From: Clostridiales bacterium VE202-21
GTDB lineage: Bacteria; Bacillota; Clostridia; Lachnospirales; Lachnospiraceae
Assembly: GCA_000509105.1 (NCBI GenBank)
Contig: BAIF02000024.1
Coordinates: forward strand, 1-64,000
Direction: 5' to 3'
Length of the DNA: 64,000 bases
The notes beneath the pieces were generated by a model that worked only from the letters and a program-made list of their open reading frames with translations, made no database searches and was not told the DNA's origin. The position numbers and the translations under genes are program-made. Positions 47,427 to 56,600 of the stretch are shown one piece after another; position 1 is the stretch's first letter; each line of letters opens with the position of its first letter.

Positions 47427-48614
47427 ATGGAAAAATTATTATTCACATCAGAATCAGTAACAGAAGGACATCCGGATAAGATGTGCGATCAGATCTCAGA
47501 CGCAGTTCTGGACGCGCTGCTGGAACAGGATCCAATGAGCCGTGTGGCATGTGAGACCTGTACAACAACAGGACTTGTTCTGGTTATGGGAGAGATCACC
47601 ACAAAAGCATATGTGGATATTCAGAAAATCGTGCGTGAGACGGTGAGAGAGATCGGCTATACGAAGGATAAACTTGGTTTTGACGCGGATACCTGCGGCG
47701 TGCTCACGGCAATTGACGAACAGTCTGTAGATATTGCACTTGGAGTGGATAAAGCGCTGGAAGCAAAAGAGAATAAGATGTCAGACGATGAGATCGAAGC
47801 AATCGGCGCAGGCGACCAGGGAATGATGTTCGGATATGCGTCAGATGAGACAGAAGAATATATGCCTTATCCAATCGCGATGGCACATAAACTGGCATTA
47901 CAGCTCACTAAGATCAGAAAAGACGGAGTTCTTACCTACCTGCGTCCGGATGGAAAGACACAGGTAACAGTGGAATACGATGAAAACAATAACCCGAAGA
48001 GACTGGAGGCAGTCGTTCTTTCCACGCAGCATGACCCGGATGTGACACAGGAGCAGATTCATGAAGATATTAAAAAGTATGTATTTGACGAGATTATACC
48101 GGCAGACATGGTAGACGAGAATACCAAGTTCTTCATCAATCCAACAGGACGCTTTGTCATTGGCGGGCCTCACGGTGACAGCGGTGTTACAGGGCGTAAG
48201 ATCATCGTGGATACATACGGCGGAATGGCACGCCACGGCGGCGGTGCATTTTCCGGAAAGGACTGCACGAAAGTAGACCGCTCCGCAGCATATGCAGCCC
48301 GCTATGCGGCAAAGAATATTGTAGCAGCCGGCCTTGCAAAGAGATGTGAGATTCAGTTGTCCTACGCAATCGGAGTGGCACAGCCAACATCCATTATGGT
48401 TGATACATTCGGTACAGGCGTAGTAAGCGAAGATAAGCTGGTAGAGATTATCCGGGAGAACTTCGATCTGCGTCCGGCGGGCATCATCAAGATGCTGGAT
48501 CTGCGCAGGCCAATCTACAAACAGACCGCAGCATACGGTCATTTTGGACGTAATGATTTAAATTTACCATGGGAAAAGTTAGATAAAGTTGACGCATTGA
48601 AAAAATATCTGTAA
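47427..48614 (+). CDS. metK: S-adenosylmethionine synthetase
   Basis: Makes S-adenosylmethionine from methionine and ATP. The 395-residue product has the family motifs [32 protein letters not shown] and [32 protein letters not shown] precedes ATG 47427; an in-frame start 108 bases upstream overlaps the riboswitch terminator and is rejected. Controlled by the SAM-I riboswitch upstream and ended by the terminator at 48648. Confidence 0.97.
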   Translation: MEKLLFTSESVTEGHPDKMCDQISDAVLDALLEQDPMSRVACETCTTTGLVLVMGEITTKAYVDIQKIVRETVREIGYTKDKLGFDADTCGVLTAIDEQSVDIALGVDKALEAKENKMSDDEIEAIGAGDQGMMFGYASDETEEYMPYPIAMAHKLALQLTKIRKDGVLTYLRPDGKTQVTVEYDENNNPKRLEAVVLSTQHDPDVTQEQIHEDIKKYVFDEIIPADMVDENTKFFINPTGRFVIGGPHGDSGVTGRKIIVDTYGGMARHGGGAFSGKDCTKVDRSAAYAARYAAKNIVAAGLAKRCEIQLSYAIGVAQPTSIMVDTFGTGVVSEDKLVEIIRENFDLRPAGIIKMLDLRRPIYKQTAAYGHFGRNDLNLPWEKLDKVDALKKYL

Positions 48615-48647
48615 TATAACAGTATTAGGTGCGTAAAATAAAAGATA

Positions 48648-48677
48648 AAGCAGGCGCCTTCGGGAGCCTGCTTTTTT
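48648..48677 (+). terminator. rho-independent terminator after metK
   Basis: AAGCAGGCGCC, loop TTCG, GGAGCCTGCTTTTTT, a tetraloop hairpin with T run, 30 bases after the stop. Confidence 0.9.
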
Positions 48678-48683
48678 CAGAAA

Positions 48684-48721
48684 ATTCAGAAAACGGAGGG
48701 CAAAGGGGTCAGACCCCTTTG
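48684..48721. repeat. GGGGTCAGACCCC repeat, copy 1
   Basis: ATTCAGAAAACGGAGGGCAA then AGGGGTCAGACCCCTTTG. Identical in most positions to 60151- and 61230-61268. It ends inside the ribosome site of the histidine kinase gene. Confidence 0.7.
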
Positions 48722-48726
48722 AGGAA

Positions 48727-49785
48727 ATGATGAAGCTTAAAACAAAACTGGTTATTGCATTTATGACATTGATGATTCTGTCAACGCTTTTTACTACGGT
48801 TGCAGTGCATACGTTTGCGCCCAGGGAGATTGGGGAGTATCAGCAGCTTTATCTGCTGGTTGTCTTTATGACGGCTGCGCTGTTGATTTACTGGATTTAC
48901 AGGACGGTGTCTGTTCCGTTGGCGAAGCTGCAGCGGGCGGCGAGGAATATTAAAGAGGGGAATCTTGATTTTGAGATTAAAAGTGAAACGGATGATGAGA
49001 TCGGGCAGTTGTGCCGGGATTTTGAGGAGATGCGTCTGCGCCTGAAAGCGAATGCGGAGGATAAGATTGCATATGATAGAGAGAATAAGGAACTGATCAG
49101 TAATATCTCGCATGACCTGAAGACCCCTATTACGGCGATTAAGGGCTATGTCGAGGGGATCATGGATGGTGTGGCGGATACGCCGGAAAAGATGGACAGA
49201 TACATCAAAACAATATACAATAAGGCTAATGAGATGGATCTTCTTATTAATGAGCTGACGCTGTACTCGAAAATTGATACAAACCGTATACCCTATAATT
49301 TTACAACGATATCGGCCAAGCAGTATTTTGGCGACTGTGCGGATGATCTGTCTCTTGAACTGGAGGCAAAGGGTGTGGGATTCACATACTGTAATTATGT
49401 GGAGACGGATTCGAAAGTGATTGTGGATCCGGAACAGCTCAGGCGTGTTATCAATAATATTGTTACCAATTCCCTGAAATATATGGATAAACCAAAAGGG
49501 AAGATTACTATGAGTTTAAAGGATGTGGGTGATTTTATCCAGGTGGAACTTGGGGATAATGGAAAGGGAATCGCCGCGAAAGATCTGCCGTATATATTCG
49601 ACCGGTTTTACCGGACGGATGCTTCACGCAATTCTTCTAAGGGAGGAAGCGGTATCGGGCTTTCTATCGTACAGAAGATCGTGGAAGAGCATGGCGGAAA
49701 GATTTGGGCGACCAGCGAGGATGGGGTTGGAACAACAATGTATTTTGTAATCAGAAAATATCAGGAGGTACCGTTGGATGAGTAA
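48727..49785 (+). CDS. HAMP-containing sensor histidine kinase
   Basis: A 352-residue membrane kinase. Two helices (~8-28 and ~40-58) enclose only a very short outside loop, so signal detection is probably within the membrane or by a partner. HAMP at ~58-112, then the dimer/phosphoacceptor segment NISHDLKTPITAIKGYVEG, N-box VINNIVTNSLKYM and G-boxes GDNGKGI and GSGIGLSIVQK. The start may be ATG 48730, since GAGGAA lies only 2 bases before 48727. Overlaps the response regulator gene by 8 bases. Confidence 0.92.
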   Translation: MMKLKTKLVIAFMTLMILSTLFTTVAVHTFAPREIGEYQQLYLLVVFMTAALLIYWIYRTVSVPLAKLQRAARNIKEGNLDFEIKSETDDEIGQLCRDFEEMRLRLKANAEDKIAYDRENKELISNISHDLKTPITAIKGYVEGIMDGVADTPEKMDRYIKTIYNKANEMDLLINELTLYSKIDTNRIPYNFTTISAKQYFGDCADDLSLELEAKGVGFTYCNYVETDSKVIVDPEQLRRVINNIVTNSLKYMDKPKGKITMSLKDVGDFIQVELGDNGKGIAAKDLPYIFDRFYRTDASRNSSKGGSGIGLSIVQKIVEEHGGKIWATSEDGVGTTMYFVIRKYQEVPLDE

Positions 49786-50470
49786 GAAAATTTTGATTAT
49801 CGAGGACGAGGAAAGCATCGCTGACCTTGAGAAGGACTACCTGGAACTCAGCGACTTCGAGGTGGCCGTTGCAAATGATGGAGAGATCGGGCGCAGAAAG
49901 GCTCTGGAAGAGGACTATGACCTGATTATCCTGGATCTGATGCTGCCGGGCGTGGATGGATTTGAGATCTGCCGCCAGGTGCGCGACCAGAAGAACACGC
50001 CGATCATTATGGTGTCGGCAAAAAAGGACGACATTGACAAAATCAGAGGACTGGGGCTGGGCGCAGACGATTATATGACAAAACCTTTCAGCCCGAGTGA
50101 GCTTGTGGCGCGTGTAAAGGCACATTTGGCTCGTTATGAGAGATTGATCGGGAGCAATGTGGAAGAGAATGAAATCATCGAAATCAGAGGGCTTAAGATC
50201 GATACAACGGCAAGGCGGGTATGGGTAAATGGGGAGGAGAGATCCTTTACCACGAAGGAATTCGATCTTTTGACTTTCCTCGCAGGACATCCAAACCATG
50301 TATACACAAAGGAAGAACTTTTTCAGGAGATCTGGGATATGGAGTCCATCGGGGATATTGCTACCGTTACGGTGCATATCAAGAAAATCCGTGAGAAGAT
50401 CGAATATGATACCTCTCATCCCCAGTACATTGAGACTATCTGGGGAGTGGGGTACCGCTTTAAAGTTTAA
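49778..50470 (+). CDS. OmpR family response regulator
   Basis: A 230-residue regulator: receiver domain with ILIIEDEESIADLE, phospho-acceptor Asp in YDLIILDLMLPG and Lys in ADDYMTKPFSPSE; then a winged-helix DNA-binding domain ending VTVHIKKIREKIE and WGVGYRFKV. Partner of the preceding kinase by overlap and order. Targets unknown. Confidence 0.94.
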   Translation: MSKKILIIEDEESIADLEKDYLELSDFEVAVANDGEIGRRKALEEDYDLIILDLMLPGVDGFEICRQVRDQKNTPIIMVSAKKDDIDKIRGLGLGADDYMTKPFSPSELVARVKAHLARYERLIGSNVEENEIIEIRGLKIDTTARRVWVNGEERSFTTKEFDLLTFLAGHPNHVYTKEELFQEIWDMESIGDIATVTVHIKKIREKIEYDTSHPQYIETIWGVGYRFKV

Positions 50471-50539
50471 CAGGATAAGTGATTCATTTCTCAACTCTAT
50501 AGGTGGAGAGATGAATCACGAAAAACAAAATAACTGCTG

Positions 50540-50946
50540 GTTGTAAAATTCAGCAGGATTGCTGTATCGGTTACTGATTTGCCCTCCAGCAAAAGTGTTT
50601 TTGCATATTCGATTTTCTGCGTGTTAATAAAATGCCTGGGGCGATGCCAAGCTGGAACCAATAAAGCTCTCCCTGGTTGTCACTGGAACCTGGTTGGTGC
50701 CGTGAAATTCGTCCGGGCGGGAGAGGAATACTTCCCTGCCAGAAAATGGATAATTCTCCCCCAGGGCAGAAAAAGTTCCCTGTGCCGGTATGGAAAACTC
50801 GAATGCAGGGTCATGACAATGCCAGGTAAGAGAAGGAATCGCAGGAAAAGAATCCATAACAACCCTTCTGGAACGTGTTTGGAAATTACTTGTTGTAAGA
50901 TGTTGTCCCAATTCGCAGCATATTGCGATAATGGAGTTTCAGACAC
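50540..50946 (-). pseudogene. decayed AraC-family regulator
   Basis: On the minus strand, pieces of one AraC protein can be read in shifted frames: FPAIPSLTWHCHDPAFEFSI, GREVFLSRPDEFHGTNQVPV (cupin N-terminal domain), LYWFQLG, and finally INTQKIEYAKTLLLEGKSVT DTA (helix-turn-helix domain). The middle of the protein is deleted and frames do not join, so it cannot be functional. Confidence 0.55.
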
Positions 50947-51019
50947 GCTCTAGAGTATCATATATTAAAGTTTACGCTGCACACAATTGATAGCGGTACA
51001 AATTTAAAAATTATATAAT

Positions 51020-51540
51020 ATGCTAAATGGGAAGTCAACCGTACTAAATATAATAATCAAGGAGGAAATCAAAACGTTTGAGCCGGATTACCGTAATATT
51101 ATAGATTGTCCATGGAATAAGGAGGCAAAGCGGCTCCCACTCTGCGAGCATAACGTGGCATTTGAAAAAATAGGAGAGATTACAGGAAAGGATATGCTCT
51201 CTTTGCTTCAGGGAGATGGCAGAGACCTGTAAGAATTTTTCCGTATTTTTTGTAATTTCTTCAAAGACCATGGATACGATGCCGTTACCTTTGAACGATG
51301 TATCGGGGAAATCATGCCCGGAAGCTGCACTCTCGGGGACAGCCGAGTGATCCCTGTAATTCAGGATAATGATGATTTCAGGAAATATCCATGGGCAGAG
51401 TAGTTGCAAAGAGTAAAAACCAAGGGAGGTTTGCTTTTGGAACCTGGAACTCTATTCCGGATTATGTACCGGCGGATAGCTATCTCAATATGATAGAGAT
51501 TGTGCGGGAATATAGAGGGGCTAAATCGCGGGCTTTGACC
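51020..51540 (+). pseudogene. decayed uroporphyrinogen-decarboxylase-domain protein
   Basis: The frame from 51020 (AKRLPLCEHNVAFEKIGEIT) meets TAA at 51230-51232 and then continues in frame as EFFRIFCNFFKDHGYDAVTF and VIPVIQDNDDFRKYPWAE before another stop. A different frame then gives the typical end of URO-D/corrinoid methyltransferase proteins, GRFAFGTWNSIPDYVPADSY and LNMIEIVREYR. The nonsense codon and the loss of most of the barrel show decay. Confidence 0.6.
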
Positions 51541-51545
51541 GCGGT

Positions 51546-51704
51546 ATCACAAAGATCTTTCCGAATTGGTATGCAGATAAAGATGCTAAATTCGCGAACC
51601 TGCGTGTAAGAGGGGCATTTGTATTTTCAGATGAATATGACGGAGCTGTACAGGAAGTAAAGAATGCCGTAATGATAAGCGGAAAATATGGAACAATGAC
51701 CTGA
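51546..51704 (+). pseudogene. C-terminal remnant of a glycoside-hydrolase-like protein
   Basis: A frame reads ITKIFPNWYADKDAKFANLR, VRGAFVFSDEYDGAVQEVKN and stops. The pattern (FPNW, then LRVRGAFV...GAVQ) is like the beta-rich C-terminal domain of GH95/GH78-type enzymes. No start or catalytic domain is present and it follows directly on the URO-D remnant in another frame. Confidence 0.35.
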
Positions 51705-51820
51705 GTAACAGCTTGGGCCGAAGACGTACTGTACGAGACTTTGTAGAAACGCAGATAGTTAGGTTCTGAGCGGGTTCCAAATAACTGTATAATACAAAAG
51801 AAATACTGAATAACCTCATA

Positions 51821-51857
51821 AGGGACAGTTCCGAACGATTTCGGGACTGTCCTTTTT
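51821..51857 (+). terminator. rho-independent terminator in the decayed region
   Basis: AGGGACAGTTCCGAA pairs with TTTCGGGACTGTCCTTTTT. It marks the end of the former glycosidase gene. The stretch from here to trkH holds a TATAAT at 51896-51901 with no convincing -35. Confidence 0.75.
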
Positions 51858-52012
51858 CGGAAGCTTGTGTTAGAATGATAACCAAAGCGGCTGCTTATAA
51901 TAGTCCCTATAATCATAAATGATACGGATCTTTTATGGTCTTTTAAGTCACTGCCGGGAACACTCCAAAAGACATACCGGTTTATCCGGAATAAAATTCA
52001 AGGTGTTAGGAA

Positions 52013-53392
52013 ATGAAGAATAAAAGTTTAAGAAAAATGAGCCTGAATACCATGCAGAAAATTGCAGTGGGGTTTCTGGGCGTTATTTTGCTGGGAGCCG
52101 TGCTTTTATGGCTTCCTGTCAGCAATCAGGAACCGATTGCTTTTGCAGATGCATTGTTTACCGCTGTTTCGGCTGTCTGTGTGACCGGGCTTGTTACAAT
52201 TACGCCTGCGGTACAGTTTACCGTGATCGGAAAGGGAATTCTGCTGGTGCTGATACAGATCGGCGGCCTGGGCGTGATCGCATGTATGGTTGCTTTCTTC
52301 CTGATTATAAAAAAGAAGATAACAATGAAGGAGCGTGTGGTCATCCAGCAGACTTATAGTCTGGATACGCTGACCGGAATGGTGCAGTTCGTGATCCGTA
52401 TTCTGCGCGGAACATTTGTGGTGGAAGGAATCGGAGCGCTTCTCTATTCGATTCGGTTTATTCCCGAATACGGACTGGTGGAGGGGATATGCTATTCGGT
52501 CTTCCATGCGGTGTCGGCATTCTGCAATGCAGGGATCGATATACTGGGAAGCAGCAGTTATATGGGATATGTAAAATCCCCGATTGTCAGTTTTACCACC
52601 ATATTTCTCATTGTGATCGGCGGCCTGGGATTTCCGGTATGGCACGACATTTACACAAATACGAAGCGTGTAATTACCCAAAGACAGCCTGCAAGGCGTC
52701 TGTTCATGCGCCTGAAGCTGCAGACGAAGATCGTGCTGACTATGACGGCAGTGCTCTTAATTACCGGATTTTTGGGATTTTTTGTTCTTGAATATAAGAA
52801 CCCGGAGACTATGGGCGGACTGAGTTTCTGGCAGAAGCTGATGGCATCCGGTTTTCAGTCTGTTACGACCAGGACGGCAGGATTTGCAAGCGTGTCACAG
52901 GCCGGGCTGACATCGGGTTCCAAGCTTCTCGCATGTATCCTGATGTTTGTAGGAGGCTCTCCGGCTGGAACTGCCGGAGGTGTGAAGACAACGACTGTGG
53001 CCATGCTGCTGCTTACCGGCGTTGGGGTGCTGAAAGGAAAGCGGGATACGGAATGCTTTGGCAGAAAAATCGAACCGTCCGTTGTACGGTCGGGGATTGC
53101 GATTATTCTGCTGACATTTTTGTTTTGGCTGTCAGGGGTGACACTGATAACGGTGCTGGAGCCGGGGATAGATTTTCTGCGGATCATGTACGAAGTGACA
53201 TCAGCGATGGCGACGGTCGGGCTGACGGCGGATCTGACGCCGGAGCTGAGCCGTATAAGCCAGGCGGTGCTGATGGTTCTGATGTATGTGGGACGTATCG
53301 GTCCGATTACTCTGGCGCTCGTATTTGCAGGGCGCGCCAATTCGGCTTCCCAGCTGAGGGACCTGCCGGAAAAACGGATTATGCTCGGTTAG
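52013..53392 (+). CDS. trkH: TrkH/KtrB family potassium uptake channel
   Basis: A 459-residue membrane protein with four M1-P-M2 repeats. Selectivity-filter loops are readable: TAVSAVCVTGLVTI, HAVSAFCNAGIDIL, QSVTTRTAGFASVS and TSAMATVGLTADL, each with the central glycine. It forms a potassium (often Na+-coupled) uptake system with the TrkA-type protein encoded 41 bases downstream. Length fits KtrB. Confidence 0.94.
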   Translation: MKNKSLRKMSLNTMQKIAVGFLGVILLGAVLLWLPVSNQEPIAFADALFTAVSAVCVTGLVTITPAVQFTVIGKGILLVLIQIGGLGVIACMVAFFLIIKKKITMKERVVIQQTYSLDTLTGMVQFVIRILRGTFVVEGIGALLYSIRFIPEYGLVEGICYSVFHAVSAFCNAGIDILGSSSYMGYVKSPIVSFTTIFLIVIGGLGFPVWHDIYTNTKRVITQRQPARRLFMRLKLQTKIVLTMTAVLLITGFLGFFVLEYKNPETMGGLSFWQKLMASGFQSVTTRTAGFASVSQAGLTSGSKLLACILMFVGGSPAGTAGGVKTTTVAMLLLTGVGVLKGKRDTECFGRKIEPSVVRSGIAIILLTFLFWLSGVTLITVLEPGIDFLRIMYEVTSAMATVGLTADLTPELSRISQAVLMVLMYVGRIGPITLALVFAGRANSASQLRDLPEKRIMLG

Positions 53393-53433
53393 AGCGTGTC
53401 TGAAAAATAAAGGATTAGTCAGGAGAAGATAAA

Positions 53434-54090
53434 ATGAAGAAGCAGTATGCAGTATTTGGCCTGGGAAGTTTTGGGCGCAGTGTGGCGCTTACACTGGAAA
53501 GCCTGGGCAGCGACGTGATTGTGGTAGATAAATCTTATGAGAAGGTGCAGGAGATATCGGATTCCGTATCCTATGCCATGCGAGCCGATGTGGCGGACCC
53601 GGATGCTCTTCTGTCACTGGGCGGACGGAATCTGGACGGAGCGGTGGTTGCGGTATCGGAGAGTCTGGAGGCCAGTATTATGGCCACTATTGCATGTAAG
53701 GAGATGGGGATACCCTATGTACTTGCCAAGGCGAGGGATGAACTTCAGGGGATGATCCTGGAGAAAATCGGTGCGGACGCCATTGTGTATCCTGAGCGTG
53801 ACATGGGCAGCAGGGTAGCCAAGAGCCTGGTATCCACCGCATTCTCGGATTGGATCGAACTGTCTTCAGAATACAGCATGGCTGAAACAGTGATTCCGGA
53901 ACGCTGGGTAGGAAAGAGTCTTGCAGAACTGAAGGTACGTGAGCGCTATGGAATTAATGTGGTCGGGGTTATGCAGCGTGAGGAAGTGGATGTCACCTTT
54001 GATCCTCACAAGCCTCTGCCGGCGGAATGTATCATTATTGTAATTGGTGCAAATTCTGTGCTGGCGAAGTTTCAGGAGAAGACGTTTTAA
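53434..54090 (+). CDS. trkA: TrkA/KtrA family potassium channel regulator
   Basis: A 218-residue cytoplasmic RCK protein: RCK_N with the dinucleotide site FGLGSFGRSVAL and Asp-containing strand VIVVDKSYEKV, then an RCK_C domain ending IIIVIGANSVLAKF. A single N+C unit is the KtrA layout. AGGAGAAG precedes the start. Partner of the upstream channel. Confidence 0.94.
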   Translation: MKKQYAVFGLGSFGRSVALTLESLGSDVIVVDKSYEKVQEISDSVSYAMRADVADPDALLSLGGRNLDGAVVAVSESLEASIMATIACKEMGIPYVLAKARDELQGMILEKIGADAIVYPERDMGSRVAKSLVSTAFSDWIELSSEYSMAETVIPERWVGKSLAELKVRERYGINVVGVMQREEVDVTFDPHKPLPAECIIIVIGANSVLAKFQEKTF

Positions 54091-54125
54091 TTATATATAG
54101 TTATAGAAAGTAATGGTGTATCAGT

Positions 54126-54902
54126 ATGATTACAAGCACAAGCAATCAAAAAGTAAAGGAGCTGCTGCAGCTTCAGAAGAAAAGCAGAGCCAGGAATCAG
54201 GAGGGTGTATTTGTAGCAGAGGGGTCCCGTATGGTAGGCGAGACACCCGAAAAGAGCCTGGTCAGGCTGTATGTATCAGAGACTTATTATAGGAAACATG
54301 AGCAAGAACTAAAGAAATACGGCGCGCAGCCGGAAGTGCTTACGGATTCGGTGTTCGCGCATGTCTCAGACACCAAGAGCCCACAGGGGATATTGGCAGT
54401 TGTACGGCAGATGTCGTATACGATGGAGGAGATTGCAGGGCAGAAGAATCCGCACATCCTGGTACTGGATAACCTGCAGGATCCGGGGAATCTGGGAACC
54501 ATATTCCGTACAGCCGAGGCCGCGGGAGTGACGGGGATTCTGCTGAGCCGTGACTGCGTGGATATTTATAATCCGAAAACCATCCGGTCTACGATGGGGG
54601 CTGTATATCGGATGCCCTTTTTGTACATGGATGATATGATGGAGGGGATTGCTTATCTGAAAAATAAAAATATCCGGGTCTATGCAGCGCACCTGGAGGG
54701 GAAAAATTCATATGATAAGGAAGATTATTGCTGCGGAACTGCATTTCTGATTGGAAATGAGGGGAACGGCCTGCGCCCGGAGGTGGCAGAAAAAGCGGAC
54801 GTCTGGGTGAGAATTCCCATGGAAGGGCAGGCGGAATCGCTCAATGCCGCCGTGGCTGCTGCGTTGCTGATGTTCGAGGTGGGCAGGCAGCGCCGGGGCT
54901 AG
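54126..54902 (+). CDS. TrmH family (SpoU) RNA 2'-O-methyltransferase
   Basis: A 258-residue SPOUT methyltransferase with an N-terminal RNA-binding domain (NQKVKELLQLQKKSRARNQE) and the knotted catalytic domain: LDNLQDPGNLGTIFRTAEA, FLIGNEGNGL and IPMEGQAESLNAAVAAALL. Members methylate rRNA or tRNA ribose; the exact target is not shown by sequence. It follows trkA by 35 bases with a weak ribosome site. Confidence 0.92.
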   Translation: MITSTSNQKVKELLQLQKKSRARNQEGVFVAEGSRMVGETPEKSLVRLYVSETYYRKHEQELKKYGAQPEVLTDSVFAHVSDTKSPQGILAVVRQMSYTMEEIAGQKNPHILVLDNLQDPGNLGTIFRTAEAAGVTGILLSRDCVDIYNPKTIRSTMGAVYRMPFLYMDDMMEGIAYLKNKNIRVYAAHLEGKNSYDKEDYCCGTAFLIGNEGNGLRPEVAEKADVWVRIPMEGQAESLNAAVAAALLMFEVGRQRRG

Positions 54903-55113
54903 TACAGCAGAGTGTGCAGAAGCGCCTTACTTTTAGAGGGATATACTATTTTTATACAGGCAGGGAATTATAGTAATTGGTGCATTCACTTATAATTATT
55001 TCTGATATTATGCATTGTATAGGCTATAATCTACAATTATAGCTATATGATACATAATTGTTGATTATTCATCTGGAAGGCTATATAATGAAAAGGAATG
55101 GAGGCGCAGTATT

Positions 55114-55800
55114 ATGTTCTTTTTCTTCAATTATATGCCATATATAGCGATTATAGGTGATATTAAGGATTCAAAAAAGTTAAATGACAGAAAAAAGATT
55201 CAGGAAAAGTTACAAAGAGTTTTGAATGAAGTGAATAAGAAATATGTTGAAGACATTTCATCAAAATTCATGATAACTTTAGGCGATGAATTCCAGGGGC
55301 TTCTGTGTAACGGAGGCAATATCCTGCAGATCATTACAGAGATAGAAAGCAAGATGTACCCGGTGAAAATTCGTTATGGAATTGGTGTAGGAGAAATCAT
55401 TACTGATATCAACGCTGATATGGCAATAGGTGCAGACGGTCCCGGGTATCATAAGGCGCGGGAAGCGGTAGAGTATTTGAAGCAAAACGAAAAGCGGAAA
55501 CAGATTGACTCTGCCGACATACGTCTTGGTATTGAAGGTGATAATGAGTCATTTGCAATTATGATAAATACAATTTTTACTTTGCTGACAGTTATTAAAG
55601 GTTCCTGGAGTAACAGACAGAGAGAGGTAATTGCAGATATGCTTGAACATCAGGACGGTCAGGTGAATGTGGCGCGGCGTATGGGGATTCAACAGTCTAC
55701 GGTACAGCGTATACTTGCAAAAGGGAGGTATTACGCATATAAGGAAGCTCTGGATACTGTAGGAAAAGTGTTGGGGGAAATAACACAGAATGATATTTAG
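55114..55800 (+). CDS. SatD family protein
   Basis: A 228-residue protein of the SatD family, with an N-terminal nucleotide-cyclase-like half (YIAIIGDIKDSKKLNDRKKI, FMITLGDEFQGLL, YGIGVGEIITDINADMAIGA) and a C-terminal helix-turn-helix (NVARRMGIQQSTVQRILAKG). SatD was named in streptococcal SAT secretion loci; its molecular role is not established. GGAGG lies 10 bases before the start. The ~210 bases upstream are very AT-rich, with the hairpin GCTATAA / TTATAGC (55022-55045). Confidence 0.8.
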   Translation: MFFFFNYMPYIAIIGDIKDSKKLNDRKKIQEKLQRVLNEVNKKYVEDISSKFMITLGDEFQGLLCNGGNILQIITEIESKMYPVKIRYGIGVGEIITDINADMAIGADGPGYHKAREAVEYLKQNEKRKQIDSADIRLGIEGDNESFAIMINTIFTLLTVIKGSWSNRQREVIADMLEHQDGQVNVARRMGIQQSTVQRILAKGRYYAYKEALDTVGKVLGEITQNDI

Positions 55801-56253
55801 AGAATTTTTCATATTATCAGCCTGCTTATCATTGCATACTGTTTTACCGTATATGGATGCAGATTAAATTTAGTACGCTGTATTGCATACTTTGCTGAGA
55901 CAGCAGGGATATCTGGGGCCGTGTTAGCCACATGGATTACGGCAGCGCTTATGATACACAAGCCTGCCAATATTGCCATATCCAAAATGCTATCGGTTTA
56001 CAGGCCAAAAGATAAGGATTCGGGGAGAAAAGAGAATTATAACGCAGGAAGGTTCATTGGAACTATAGAGCGTTTTATTATGTTGGTTTTCATATCTTTA
56101 GGACAATACGCGGCGATTGGACTGGTTTTAACCGCTAAGTCAATTGCAAGATATGATAAGATTGCGAAAGTACCGGAATTTGCGGAGTATTACTTATTGG
56201 GAACGTTGTTAAGTACCATGGCTGTTGTTATAACGTCTTTTATCATTTCGTGA
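55792..56253 (+). pseudogene. membrane partner of SatD, frame apparently broken near its start
   Basis: ATG 55792 overlaps the satD end and has GGGGGAA upstream; it reads MIFREFF then loses frame. One extra T in the T5 run at 55805-55809 would join it to HIISLLIIAYCFTVYGCRLN and on through AGRFIGTIERFIMLVFISLG, AIGLVLTAKSIARYDK and FAEYYLLGTLLST to the stop, a 154-residue membrane protein. The C-terminal block is the one found in DUF3307-type partners of SatD. Without correction the first normal start in frame is GTG 55921, which lacks a ribosome site. Either a short protein or another single-base break. Confidence 0.5.
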
Positions 56254-56303
56254 AAGCCAGTGTGGAAGGCAATGTTTTTCGGCCCTAATAAATAAGCAGT
56301 ATA

Positions 56304-56350
56304 GAATCCAGACAGAGATCTTTAAGATAGGATTTCTGTCTGGATTTCTT
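56304..56350 (+). terminator. rho-independent terminator before the MerR gene
   Basis: GAATCCAGACAGA pairs with TCTGTCTGGATTTCTT across an AT-rich loop. It closes the SatD unit. Confidence 0.7.
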
Positions 56351-56420
56351 ACGTAAGAAGGACGCAGAGACGCCAAAATATAATTATTTTAGAATTAAAG
56401 CGGTGAGTTGGAAAAAACTA

Positions 56421-56451
56421 TTGACTCTTACGCTGCGTGATAGTGTACTAT
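56421..56451 (+). promoter_or_regulatory. MerR-type promoter/operator with 19-bp spacer
   Basis: TTGACT (56421-56426), exactly 19 bases, then TACTAT (56446-56451). The over-long spacer contains CTTACGCTGCGTGATAG, the usual dyad position for MerR-family proteins, which twist such promoters into activity. It lies 150 bases before the MerR/TipA-type gene, so autoregulation is expected. Confidence 0.75.
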
Positions 56452-56600
56452 GAAATAAAAGAAATATAGCGGACAGTCACAGCCGGCAGACGAACACACT
56501 ATATATTCTTATAAACACCATGTACTGACGTTTATGCAGTTTAACTAAAATTGATGAATAACAATGTAACAGTACAGCGGTAAGACAGGAGTTGATTACG

